Shown here piece by piece: positions 37,730 to 48,102 of a DNA stretch of 64,000 bases. Below the pieces are notes generated by a model. That model worked only from the letters and a program-made list of their open reading frames with translations, was not told the origin of the DNA and did not search any database. The position numbers and the translations under genes are program-made. The stretch is taken from positions 1-64,000 of the forward strand of contig CAWEPQ010000019.1 of the NCBI GenBank assembly GCA_963811055.1. Reading direction: 5' to 3'. This stretch comes from JACVRW01 sp963811055 (lineage in GTDB: Bacteria; Actinomycetota; Thermoleophilia; Solirubrobacterales; Thermoleophilaceae). The stretch's first letter is position 1. Each line of letters begins with the position of its first letter.

Positions 37730-38544
37730 GTGGCCACCGGACTCGCGCCCCGCCTCACCCTGCGCTTCATCGCGATCGGCTACCTGGTCGCGCTCGTGAT
37801 GGTGCCCGCTGGGCATGATCTTCTACCGCACCTTCGAGGACGGCTTCGTCGCGTTCTGGGAGCAGGTGACCACGCCGGCGGGCATCTCGGCGCTCAACCT
37901 CTCGCTGATCATCGTGGCCATCGTCGTGCCGCTGAACGTGATCTTCGGCGTGGTCACGGCGCTGGCGCTGGCGCGCGGCAACTTCCGCGGCAAGCGCGTG
38001 ATCGAGACGCGTGGTCGACCTGCCCTTCGCGGTCTCCCCGGTGGTGGTGGGCGTGTCCCTGATCCTGCTCTGGGGCGTCGACGGCTGGTTCGGCGGCCTC
38101 GCCGGACCACGGCATCAGGATCATCTTCTCGCTGCCCGGGCATGGTGATCGCCACGATCTTCGTGACGCTGCCGTTCGTGATTCGCGAGGTGTCGAGCCG
38201 GTGCTGCACGAGATCGGCACCGACCAGGAAGAAGCGGCAGCCACGCTGGGGCGCGACCTGGTGCCAGACGTTCTGGCGCGTGACCTTTCCCTCGATCCGC
38301 TGGGGCCTCCCCTATGGGGTGGTATTGACCGTCGCTCGTTCCCTCGGGGAGTTCGGGGCGGTGATCGTGGTGGCCGGCGGCGTCTCCGGCGAATCCCAGA
38401 CCCTCACGCTTCTCGTACACGCGCGCTATATCGATGACCACAACGCCTTCGGCGCCTACGCGGCGGCCACCGTTCTCATGGTGTCGGCTCTGGCTCTACG
38501 CTGTTCCTGATGACCTTGCTGAACAAGAAGCGGGAGCCCTGTGA
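37730..38544 (+). CDS. cysW: Sulfate ABC transporter permease CysW
   Basis: About 270 residues, GTG start. GLAPRLTLRFIAIGYLVALV, then LGMIFYRTFEDGFVAFWEQV, ALNLSLIIVAIVVPLNVIFG, PGMVIATIFVTLPFVIREV, EEAAATLGATWCQTFWRVTF (EAA loop) and ARSLGEFGAVIVVAGGVSGE. Breaks near 37810, 38012, 38107, 38140, 38205, 38255 and 38495. The stop is inferred as TGA 38542-38544, overlapping the cysA GTG. Confidence 0.88.
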
Positions 38545-39534
38545 TCTCAGTCAAGGGAGTGACCAAGCGGTTCGGCGAGTAGGTCGTTCGACAGGGTGTC
38601 GCTCGAGGTCCCCTCCGGCTCGCTCACCGCGCTGCTCGGGCCGAGTGGCTGCGGGCAAGCGACGCTGCTGCGCATCTCGGCGGCCTCGAGCGGCCCGACC
38701 AGGGACGATCGAGATCGCCGGCGAGGACGCCACGCCCCCCCCCCGCAGCGGCGCGGGGTCGGCTTCGTCTTCCAGCATTACGCCCTTTTCGGGCACATGA
38801 CCGGCGCTACAACGTGGCCTTCGGCCTCACGGCCCGCCCCCAGCCGCGAGGCCGCGATCGCGGCGCGCGAGAGAACTTCTCAAGATGGTCGAGCCTGGGC
38901 GGCGACGGAAGCCGCACCCGAGGCAGCTCTGGGGGGGAGAGCGCCAGCGCGTGGCCCTCGCCCGCGCCCTCGCCGACGACCCCGCGTCCTCGGCTCGACG
39001 AGCCCTTCGTCGCTCTCGACCCGAAGCTGCGCGCCGAGTTGCGCGAGTGGCTCCGGAGGCTCCACGACGACGTGCACCTGACCACCCTGCTCGTGATCCA
39101 CCCCCAGCAGGAGGCGATAACGTCGATCGCCTCGCGCATCGTGGTGATGGACGACGCTCGCGTAGAGCAGGTGGGCAGCCCCGCTCGAGCTCTACGACCA
39201 GCCGGCCAATCCGTTCGTCATGGGCTTCCTGGGCGAGATCACGAAGGTGGGCGACGATCGTCCGCCCGCACGACATCGACGATCAGGCGCGAGCCGGGCG
39301 AGGGGTCCCACGAAGGGGTGGTCACTGGCATCGCGTTGCTCGGATTCGAGTGCGGGTGGAGCTGATGCTCGGCGGAGGAACACGATCTCGGCGCAGCTGA
39401 CCCATGCGGAGGCCGACGCGCTGGAGCTGACCAGGGCGACGTCGTGTGGCTGAGCGCAGAGGTCAAGGGTGCTCCCTTCGGAGTCCCTCGGGGAGCGCCT
39501 CGGAGCGAGCCCGAAGAAGCCCCGGCCGGCCTAG
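38541..39534 (+). CDS. cysA: Sulfate ABC transporter ATPase CysA, heavily damaged sequence
   Basis: GTG 38541 reads ISVKGVTKRFGE followed by an in-frame TAG (38580-38582). Walker A appears as GPSGCG-(K)-x-TLLR with QAT in place of KTT. The signature LSGGERQR reads LWGGERQR. Walker B is seen in DEPFVALDPKLRAELREWLR. The H-loop LLVIHPQQEAI has P where D is usual. Later segments (QVGSPLELYDQPANPFVMGF, TISAQLTHAEADALELTQGD) match the CysA C-terminal domain. At least ten breaks plus apparent substitutions and a run of nine C near 38740 make this the worst-preserved gene in the window. Either consensus errors or real decay. Confidence 0.75.
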
Positions 39535-39984
39535 CGGCGTGACCAGGCGTCCGGCTGCTCGGTGAGGCGCTGTGCGCGCCGGCAGCCGGTCGGCCGCGAC
39601 GTCCGCGAGCGTCACCTCGTCGACGACGCTGCGCAGGCTCGCGCGCACGGCGATCCAGGTGGTGCGCAGGTGCTCCGCCGCGCCGTCGTAGGCCAGGTCC
39701 TCCGGCGCCTCGCCGCGCACGGAGGCGAGCGGGCCATCGACCGCGCGGATCACCTCGCCGACGGCGATCCGTCGGGCGCCCGGGCGAGCCAGTAGCCGCC
39801 GTCGGCGCCGCGCTGGGAGCGCACGAGGCCGGCGTGGCGCAGGTCGATCAGGATGTTCTCCAGGAACTTCAGCGGGATGTCCTGGGCCTGGAGAGCCGCT
39901 CGCCCTTGACCGGGCCCTCCCGGCCACCGCCAGCTCCAGCATGGCGCGGACGGCGTAATCGCTCTTGGCCGAGAGCGCCCCCAT
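39531..39984 (-). CDS. Rrf2-family transcriptional regulator
   Basis: About 150 residues. MGALSAKSDYAVRAMLELAV is the Rrf2 winged-helix opening (S.K.DYA.RA..ELA). Frame changes near 39903-39910 lead to PLKFLENILIDLRHAGLVRS and RGADGGYWLARAPD, the recognition helix and wing. The C-terminal part IAVGEVIRAVDGPLASVRGE and AEHLRTTWIAVRASLRSVVD follows. No three-cysteine Fe-S cluster motif (C-x5-C-x7-C) is visible, so it is closer to CymR than IscR. Convergent with cysA; likely controls the sulfur genes. Confidence 0.8.
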
Positions 39985-40020
39985 TGCACCGCCGCCATTC
40001 TGACGATACGCTCGCGCCGT

Positions 40021-40817
40021 ATGGACGTAGATCGGCATCAAGGAGCGCACGCCAGATCTGGGGCCTCGGCGACTACGCCGCGCTCTCGCGGGCGCTGCGA
40101 GCCGGCCGCCGAGGCGCTCGCGACGCCTGCGCCGTCTCCGCCGGCCAGGAGGTGCTCGACGTGGCGGCGGGCGACGGCAACTTCGCGCTCGCGTGCGCGC
40201 GCGAGGGCGCCAGCGTCGTGGCCTCGGACCTCTCGCCCGGCATGGTCGAGCGCGGGCGCGCGCGCACGCGGCGGAGGGCTACGACATCGAGTGGGTGGAG
40301 GCCGACGCGGAGGCCCTCCCCTTCGAGGACGCGCGCTTCGACTGCGTCGGGTCGGTGTTCGGCGCGATGATCGCGCCCGCGGCCGCGAGGTCGTGGCCAG
40401 GAGCTGTTCCGGGTCGTGCGCCCGGGCGGCACGGTCGGGCATGACCGCCTGGACGCCGGAGGGCTTCCCGTCGAGCTGTTCGGCTCGGGCAGGCGCTACG
40501 CGCCGCCGCCCTCCGACCAGCCGCTGGCGCGAGGTGGGGCGTCGAGGAGAACGTCGCGCGAGCGCTTCGACGGCCTGGCGGCGCGCATCGAGATCGAGCG
40601 GCGCACGCTGGTCTGGGAGGCGCGAGTCGCCCGAGGAGCGTGGCCGACGCTCGAGCGCGACGCGCCGCCGCAGGTGGCGGCCGCGAGGCGCTGCTCGCCG
40701 GAGCAGCTCGGGCCATGCGCGCCGAGTACGCTCGAGCTCGTCCGCAGCCGCGAGGCGGCGACGGGCCCGTTCGCATCGAGTCCGAGTACCTGCTGATCGT
40801 CGCGCGCAAGCGCGGGT
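40021..40817 (+). CDS. Class I SAM-dependent methyltransferase, UbiE-like
   Basis: About 262 residues. QIWGLGDYAALSRAL, then VLDVAAGDGNFALACAREGA (SAM motif I), VVASDLSPGMVERGRARTR, IEWVEADAEALPFEDARFDC (motif II) and VGSVFGAMIAP. The end is LLIVARKRG. Breaks near 40048, 40100, 40272, 40392, 40437, 40535, 40670 and 40764. ATG 40021 is tentative since a break falls within ten codons. Substrate unknown. Confidence 0.8.
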
Positions 40818-40818
40818 A

Positions 40819-41541
40819 GCCTGACCGCGCGGCTGCTGCTCGAGTACGACGGCTCGGATTCGCCGGCTGGGCGCGTCAGCCGGGCCGGCGCACCGTGCAG
40901 GGCACGCTCGAGGACGCGCTCGCCACCGTCGCCCGCCGGCCGCTCGGCTGACCGTCGCCGGGCGCACCGACCGCGGCGTGCACGCGCGCGGGCAGGTGGC
41001 GAGCCACGCGGGCGAGCCGGCGCGCGGCCGCGCGGCTGAACGGGCTGCTGCCCGACGACGTGGCGTGCTCGCCAGCGAGGCCGCGCCGGACGGCTTCGAC
41101 GCGCGCCGCGACGCCCGCTCGCGCACCTACCGCTACCGCGTGCTCACGCGCCGAGCGGCCGGAGCCCGTTCGAGCGCGGCCGGGCGCTCTGGTGGCCGCG
41201 GCCGCTCGACCGCGAGGCGCTCGACGCCTGCGCCGCGGCGCTCCCCGGCACCCACGACTTCACCGCGTTCACGCCCACCGCAGACCGACCACGTGCGCTT
41301 CGAGCGCGAGTGTTCCGCGCTGAGTGGGTGGAGGAGCAGGGGACGTGCTGGCGTTCTGGATCGAGGCGGACACGTTCATGCGCCACATGGTGCGCGTCGC
41401 TCGTGGGCACGATGCTCGCGGTGGCCGGCGGGCGCATGACGCTGGAGCGGTTCGCCCAGCTGCTCACCGGGCGCCCGCGCTGCGAGGCGGCGCGACACGG
41501 CGCCCGCCCACGGCCTCTACCTCGAGAGCGTGCGCTACTGA
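40819..41541 (+). CDS. truA: tRNA pseudouridine(38-40) synthase TruA
   Basis: About 237 residues. LLLEYDGS, AGWARQPGRRTVQGTLEDAL, the catalytic AGRTDRGVHARGQVASH, DFDARRDARSRTYRYRV-type FDARRDARSRTYRYRVLTRR, HDFTAFTP, and FMRHMVRVLVGTMLAVAGGR. Breaks near 40856, 40950, 41028, 41062, 41158, 41279, 41311, 41341, 41400 and 41502. No ATG or GTG fits; the start is set to CTG 40819 as a placeholder two bases after the preceding stop. Confidence 0.88.
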
Positions 41542-41574
41542 GCTAGGGGTCGCCTCCAACTATCCTCGAAGGCC

Positions 41575-42389
41575 ATGAAGGTCCTCCTCACCAACGACGA
41601 CGGCATCAGCGCCACCGGCCTGCGACGCGATGCGCGAGGCGCTGCTCGAGGTCCCGGAGGTGGAGCTGGCGGTGATCGCGCCGGACTCCAACCGCAGCGC
41701 CACGGCGCGCAGCATCACCACGCGCCAGCCGCTCTGGGTCGAGGAGATGGAGTTCGGCGACGGCACCATCGGCTTCGCCACCGACGGCACGCCGGTGGAC
41801 TGCGTGCGCTTCGCGCGCTCGGGCTGATCGAGTTCGAGCCCGAGCTGATCGTGTCGGGCATCAACCACGGCGCGAACCTGGGCGACGACATCACCTACTC
41901 CGGCACCGTCGCCGCGGCGCTCGAGGGCATCGTGCTCGGCATCCCGGCGATCGCCGTCTCGCAGCAGGCCGACCCGGGCGGCTCGACTTCGCGGGTGGCG
42001 CACGAGTGGCAGCGCGCGACTTCGAGCAGGCGGCCGCGTTCGTCGCGCGCATGGTCGAGAGCTCGCGACGTGCCGATGCCGGAGGGCACGCTGCTGAACG
42101 TCAACTGCCCGGCGGGCGAGGCTCGGGGCGCGCGCGCCTGCCGCCTCGGCAAGCGCATCTACAACGACCGCTGGAGCTCGACGAGGAGGAGGGCGGGCGC
42201 CGCCGCTACCGGATCTACGGCGACGAGCCCGGCTATCGCGAGGAGGAGGGCACCGACTTCGCGGCCATCGCCGAGGGCCGCATCGCGGTCACTCCGCTCC
42301 ACTTCGACCTCACCGACCAGGCGGGCATCGAGGCGCTCGCGGGCTTCGACCTCGACCGCCTGCTGCGGCCGGCCGCGCGCGAGGTTTGA
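41575..42389 (+). CDS. surE: 5'-nucleotidase / survival protein SurE
   Basis: About 268 residues. MKVLLTNDDGISATGL carries the DD metal pair. VIAPDSNRSATARSIT, GTPVDCVRFA, ELIVSGINHGANLGDDITYS (Asn metal ligand), GTLLNVNCP and AVTPLHFDLTDQAG-type RIAVTPLHFDLTDQAG follow. Breaks near 41626, 41822, 41987, 42020, 42066 and 42178. It dephosphorylates nucleoside monophosphates. The stop overlaps the ligA TTG by four bases. Confidence 0.93.
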
Positions 42390-44413
42390 GCGAGCCCGGC
42401 CGCCGCGCGCGCGCCGAGCTGCGGCAAGCAGCTCGAGCACCACGGCCACCGCTACTACGTCCTCGACGACCCGGAGATCTCGGACGCCGAGTACGACGCG
42501 CTGCTGAACGAGCTGCGCGACCTCGAGGCCGAGCACCCCGAGCTGCTCACCCCGGACTCGCCGACGCAGCGCGTGGGCGCGCAAGCCGCTCGACAAGTTC
42601 GAGCAGGTGCCCCACCTCCAGCCGATGCTGTCGCTCGCGAACGCCCGCAACGAGGAGGAGCTGAAGGCCTGGGTGGTGCGCAGCGAGCGCTACCTCCAGC
42701 GCCAGGGCGTCGAGCTGGGCGAGATCCGCTTCGTGACCGAGCCGAAGATCGACGGGCTGGCGATCTCGCTCGTCTACGAGGACGGCGTGCTGGTGCGCGG
42801 CGCCACGCGCGGGAACGGCGAGGTGGGCGAGGACGTGACCCAGAACCTGCGCACGATCGGCGCGATCCCGCTGCGCGTGGAGGACGCGCCGCCGCTGCTC
42901 GAGGTGCGCGGCGAGGTCTACCTGCCGATCGCCGCCTTCGCCCGGCTGAACGAGCAGCGCGCCGAGGCCGGCGAGCCGACCTTCGCGAACCCGCGCAACT
43001 CCGCGGCCGGCTCGATCCGCCAGCTCGACCCCGGGCTCACCGCCTCGCGGCCGCTGTCGATGTGGGGCTACGGCATGGGCGCGGTGGAGGGCGATCGAGT
43101 TCACCCCAGAGCGAGTCGCTCGACTGGCTGCGCGAGCACGGCTTCCGGGTGAACCGCGACATCGAGGTGCACGACGACGTCGACGCGGTGGTGGCCGCCT
43201 GCCGCGCGTGGGAGGAGCGGCGCGACCGGCTCGACTTCGAGATCGACGGCGTGGTCGTGAAGGTGGACGACCTCGAGCTCCAGCGGCAGCTCGGCGTGGT
43301 CGGCCGCGAGCCGCGCGGGGCGATCGCCTGGAAGTTCGCCGCCGAGCACCGCCACCACCACGCTCAAGCGGGTCGCCTGGAACGTCGGCCGGACCGGGCA
43401 CATGGTCCCGTTCGCGCAGCTGGAGCCGGTGCAGGTGTCGGGCGTGACGGTGAAGCTCGCCACGCTGCACAACGAGGAGGACCTGCGCCGCAAGGACGTG
43501 CGCGACGGCGACGAGGTGATCGTCATGCGCGCCGGCGACGTGATCCCGCAGGTCGTGTCGCCCACGGCGAAGGCGCAGAAGGCGCAAGAAGCGCGCCAAC
43601 CGCCCGAGCCGCCGGCGAAGTGCCCGTCCTGCGGCACGCCCACGGTCAAGCCCGAGGACGGCGTCTGGACGATCTGCCCCAACCGCGCCTCGTGCCCGGG
43701 CCAGCTCTTCCAGGCCGTCAAGCACTTCGTGGGGGCGATGGACATCGACGGCCTCGGCGAGGAGAACGTGCGCCGCTTCCTCGAGCGAGGGCTGATCGGG
43801 AGCGTGGCCGACATCTACGAGCTCGACGAGGACGGCTCGACCGCGCTCGAGGGCTTCGGCGAGATCTCGGCCCGCAACCTGGTCGCCGCGATCGAGGCGT
43901 CGAGGGAGCAGCCGTTCTTCCGGGTGCTCTACGGGCTCGGGATCCCGGGCATCGGGTACGTGAACGCGCGCGCGCTGGCCCAGCACTTCCGCGACATGGA
44001 CGCGCTGCTGGAGGCCGACGCGGAGCAGATCGAGGAGGTGCCCGGGATCGGCCCGATCCTGGCCCGGACGATCGCGCAGACGCTCGCCGAGGAGCGCACC
44101 CGCGAGCTGATCGAGCGGCTCCGCGGGCACGGCCTGCAGATGGAGGAGGAGGGGCCGCCGCCCGGCGCCGCCGAGGGGCCGCTGGCCGGCAAGACGCTCG
44201 TGCTCACCGGCACGCTGCCCGAACCTCAGCCGCGAGGAGGCCACGGAGCGGATCGAGGCCGCCGGCGGCAAGGTCACGGGCTCGGTGTCGAAGAAGACCG
44301 ACTACGTGGTGGCCGGCGAGGACCCGGGCACCAAGTTCACCAAGGCGCAGGAGCTCGGCACCGAGATGCTGGACGAGGACGGCCTGCTGGCGCTGCTCGA
44401 GAGGAGCTCCAGG
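42386..44413 (+). CDS. ligA: NAD-dependent DNA ligase LigA
   Basis: About 670 residues. Ia domain HHGHRYYVLDDPEISDAEYD; the adenylation lysine in VTEPKIDGLAISLVYEDG; FANPRNSAAGSIRQLDP; DGVVVKVDDLELQ; the OB fold around VAWNVGRTGHMVPFAQLEPV; the zinc finger CPSCGTPTVKPEDGVWTICP with CPGQL; HhH repeats IPGIGYVNARALAQHF and VPGIGPILARTIAQ; and the BRCT GKTLVLTGTLP with DYVVAGEDPGTKFTKAQELG. Breaks near 42434, 42581, 43096, 43111, 43365, 43584 and 44222. No stop is present before the next gene starts; the end given is the base before its ATG. Confidence 0.95.
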
Positions 44414-45512
44414 ATGGACGCCGACCAGGTTCTCGCGTTCCGGCTGGCCCGCTCGGGGCTGGCGGCCCGCGAGCGCGCGCGGTCTCGCCGAGGCGGCGGC
44501 CTGCCCGGCGGCGGACTTCACCCGCGACGCGGCGCTGCTGGCGCTGGGGGCGCGGGTCGAGGGGCTCACCCGCGAGGCCTACGATGGCGCGGTCGACGCC
44601 GGCGACCTCGTCGTGGCCCACGTCGTCCGCGGGGCCATCCACGCGCTCGCGCCGGGCGACCTCGCGCTCTACGGGCGGGCCCTGATCGCCCGCGACGACG
44701 ACGAGCTCGGCGTGCAGCTCGGGCCAGCAGGTCCGGCGGCTCGCCGCCGAGAAGGGATTCGCGCCCGAGCGAGGCGCTCGACGAGGTGGCCACGGCCACC
44801 AAGGATGCGCTGTCCGAAGGCCGGACGCTCGACAAGAACGAGCTGCACGAGGAGCTGAGGGGGCGCGTCGGCGCACGACCTGATGCCCTGGTGCCGGGGC
44901 TGCAAGAGCCACCACGTCGGCTCCGATGCTGTGGCGCTACGCGACGGTGAAGGCGGGCGTCCGGCTCGACTCCGAGCGCCGCTACACGATGGGCAAGCCG
45001 GGGCGCGACGCCGGCGGCGAGCGAGGCCGTGCGCCGCTTCCTCGGCTTCTACGGACCGGCCAGGCCCGGCGACTTCGCCGAGTGGGCCGGGCTCGCGAAG
45101 CCGCATGCCCAGCCGCCTGTGGGACGAGATGGCGGGCGACCTCGCCGAGGTGCGGGTCGGGAAGAGCAGGGGCATGGCTCATGAGCGAGGACGTGGACGC
45201 GCTCGAGTCGCCGCCCGCCGCCGAGGGCATCCGCCTGATACCGCCGGGCGACCCCTACCTGCAGAAGCCGAACCGGCCGCTGCTCGCGCCGGAGCCCGAG
45301 CTGCGCAAGCGGCTGTTCCGGCCGGTGGCGAGCCCCGGGGCGGTGCTGAGGGACGGCCGCCTGGCCGGCCTGTGGCGGGTCAAGGCGAAGGGCAAGAAGG
45401 CCGAGCTCACCGTCGAGGAGCTCGGCCGGCTTCGCGCGCGGCGACCTCGAGGAGGAGGCCCAGCGCGCTGGCGGAGCTGCGCGGAGCCTCCGAGGCCGCG
45501 CTCGTCCTCTAG
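44414..45512 (+). CDS. Winged-helix DNA-binding domain protein, AlkZ-like (HTH_42)
   Basis: About 365 residues. ATG 44414 has AGGAG eight bases upstream. DADQVLAFRLARSGLAARE opens it, typical of AlkZ/YcaQ relatives. VVAHVVRGAIHALAPGDLAL, YGRAL, ELHEELRGRVGADLMPWCRG and MLWRYATVKAGVRLDSERRY, then FLGFYGPARPGDFAEWAGL. The C-terminal IRLIPPGDPYLQKPNRPLLA carries the Q-x-Q/D-type catalytic-like segment. The family contains DNA glycosylases for cross-links; direct function here is inferred. The BRCT frame of ligA runs straight into this gene. Confidence 0.8.
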
Positions 45513-45515
45513 CGG

Positions 45516-46750
45516 TCACCGCGCGATCGCCTGGACCATCCGGTCCTGGATCGTCGCGCGCCGGTGCCCGGGTAGATGCCGTTCATCAGGATCGAGAAGG
45601 CGTAGGTGTCGCCCGAGCGCGCGTCGCAGTACCCGGACAGCGCGCTCACGTCCGAGAGCGTGCCGGTCTTCGCGCGGCAGCGGCAGCGCGCCGGGCCGCT
45701 GCGCATGCGGTCGTAGAGGGTGCCGTCGCTGCCGGCGATCGGGAGCGAGTCCAGAAGGCGTCGTCCTCGTCGCTCCGCGTCATGGCGGTGAGCAGCCGCG
45801 ACCACCCTGTAGGGCGAGGCGCGGTCGCTGCGCGAGAGCCCGGAGCCGTCCGCGAGCGCGCGCCCGGCGCCCGAGCCGGCGCGCGAAGGCGGCGGCGATC
45901 CGGGCGCCCCCGGCGGTGGTGCCGCGGCCGCGCGGCCTGGAGCGCCAGGTCCTTGACGAGCGTCTCGGCGAAGAAGTTGTCGGAGGGCTTGTTGGTGAGC
46001 CTCATCAGCCGCGACATCGGCGGCGAGTCCACGCTCGCCAGCACCTCGCAGCGCTGGCCGGCGTGCAGCCCGCCGCGGGCTTCCGCCGCACCGTCACGCC
46101 GCGCGCCTCGAGCGCGGCGTCCAGGCGGGCGGCCGCGAACGCCGGCGGGTTCGCCTGGTACGCCGGGCCGCTCTCGTTGGCGAGCCCGCGGTTGTAGGAG
46201 AGAGCGCTGAGCGGCCCGACCCAGATCGAGATCCCGTAGCCGGAGTCCGGGCCGCCGCGGAGCGAGTCGAAGCGCGACTCGTCGCCGAAGACCCGCCCGG
46301 TCACGCGCTCGATCCCGGTCTGCTCGAGCGGCGCGGCCAGGTCCTCCACGGTGGCGCCGCCGCCGTAGGAGCGCCGGTGAAGCGGCGGCTGCCGAAGGTG
46401 GGGTCGCCGCCGCCGCGCAGGTAGAGGTCGCCGCGGCAGACGCCGTCCTCGTCGAGGCTGCCGCGCCGAGCACCTCGGTGCCGAGGCGTGCCCTCGGTGC
46501 CGAAGCGCGCGAGCGCGGCCGCGGTGGTGAAGAGCTTGGTGTTGGAGGCGAGGATGCGGGGGTGCCTGGCTTGCCAGCGGAACACGCGCCGGCCGCTGGT
46601 CACGTTCACCACGTAGGCGCCGGAATAGGCGCCGGCGGCGCGCATCTGGCGGGCCAGAGCGCTTCCGAGCGGCGGCGCGCGGTGGCCGCAGCGGCGGCGG
46701 GGCCCGCAGCGGCCAGGAGGAGCCGCGGCCAGGCCAGCGACGACGGCCAT
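45516..46750 (-). CDS. dacB: D-alanyl-D-alanine carboxypeptidase/endopeptidase, PBP4 (S13) family
   Basis: About 410 residues. Signal peptide MAVVAGLAA...LLLAAAGPAAA. AYVVNVTSGRRVFRWQARHP leads to ILASNTKLFTTAAAL, with the S-x-x-K-like SNTK catalytic serine and lysine. DLYLRGGGDPTF, RVFGDESRFDSLRGGPDSGY, NKPSDNFFAETLVKDLAL (SxN motif as SDN) and RAKTGTLSDVSALSGYCD (KTG motif) follow. Breaks near 46707, 46466, 46379, 46079, 45936, 45860, 45800, 45752 and 45560. Secreted; trims peptidoglycan stem peptides. Confidence 0.9.
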
Positions 46751-46835
46751 TGCGATTCGGCGGCATGAAGCCGGGAACACGCTAGCGGCGCTTCCGGAGC
46801 GGTTCGCCTGTCGATCCGCGATACTGCGTGCGCGG

Positions 46836-48097
46836 ATGGGCGAGGTAGTCCGGCTCCAGAAGCCGGCCAAGACGGCCAAGGCCAGCGGCAAGCAGGCGCG
46901 CACGGCCGCGGCGCTCGCGCACCGCGCTGGTGCTGGGCGGCGGCGGCTTCACGGGCGGGGTCTACGAGATCGGCGCCCTGCGGGCGCTCGACCTGCTGGC
47001 CGTGAACCGCACCGTCAACCAGTTCGACGTGTACGTGGGCACCAGCGCCGGCTCGTTCGTGGCCTCGCTGGTGGCCAACGGAGTGACCCCCGAGGAGATG
47101 ATGCGGGTGGTGAACCAGCAGGTGCCCACCCCGTTCCGGGACGTGGACCGCGGGCACGCTGATGCGCCCGAACGCGCTCGAGTTCGCCCAGAGCGCCGCG
47201 CTGCTGCCGCTGCGGATCCTCGGCCTGGCCCGCAACTTCCTCGGCCAGATCCGCTCGGCTCGCTGATCGACCTCGCCGTGGGCCTCGCCGAGGCGCTGCC
47301 GTCCGGCCTGTACGACGGCCGCGGGATCCAGGAGTACCTGGAGACGGTGCTGGGCGACCCGGACCGCGTGAACGACTTCCGCCTGCTCGAGAACGAGCTC
47401 TACCTGACGGCCACGGACCTCGACACCTGCGAGCGGATCGTGCTCGGCGGCCCGGAGTGGGACGACGTGCCGATCTCGCGCGCCGTGGCGGCCTCGACGG
47501 CGCTGCCGATGGTCTACAAGCCGGTCGAGATCAAGGGCCGCCACCTGGTGGACGGCGGGCTCCGCTCGACCACCAACGTGGACATCGCCGTGGAGCGCGG
47601 CGCGAAGTTCGTGATCGTGGTGAACCCGCTCGTGCCGTACGTGAACGACTTCCAGAAGGTGATCCCGACGATGCTCGGCAGCCGCGTGCGGCGGGTCGCG
47701 GACATGGGCTTCCCGCAGATCGGCTACCAGGCCTTCAAGCTGCTGGCCCACCAGCGCCTGCACGAGGCGGTGAGCCACTGGAAGGAGAAGTACCCGGGCG
47801 TGGACATCATCCTGATCGAGCCCGACCCGAACGACGAGCTGATGTTCGAGACGAACATCCTCAACTTCACCCGCCGCGTGGAGATCGCCCGCCACGGCTT
47901 CGAGTCGGTGACGCTGAAGCTCGCCGCGGACTACGACGAGCTCAAGGCCGTCTGCGCGAAGCACGGCATCGAGATCTCGGCCACGCGCGTGCGCAAGGTG
48001 GTGCAGAAGTTCGCCAAGGAGCGCGAGCGACGGCGGCCTGGCGCCGCATCCTCGAGCAGACCACGGGCGCGCTGCTGCGGCAGTCCGAGACGCCTAG
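46836..48097 (+). CDS. Patatin-like phospholipase
   Basis: About 419 residues. A basic N-terminus (MGEVVRLQKPAKTAKASGK) precedes ALVLGGGGFTGGVYEIGALR, the oxyanion hole. The nucleophile is in YVGTSAGSFVASL (GxSxG), the dyad Asp in LVDGGLRSTTN. Breaks near 46925, 47160, 47262, 48032 and 48093. The C-terminal half (FKLLAHQRLHEAVSHWKEKY, DIILIEPDPNDELMFETNIL) is longer than the minimal patatin fold. No signal peptide. Convergent with the aminotransferase, a few bases apart. Confidence 0.92.
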
Positions 48098-48102
48098 GCG
48101 CT

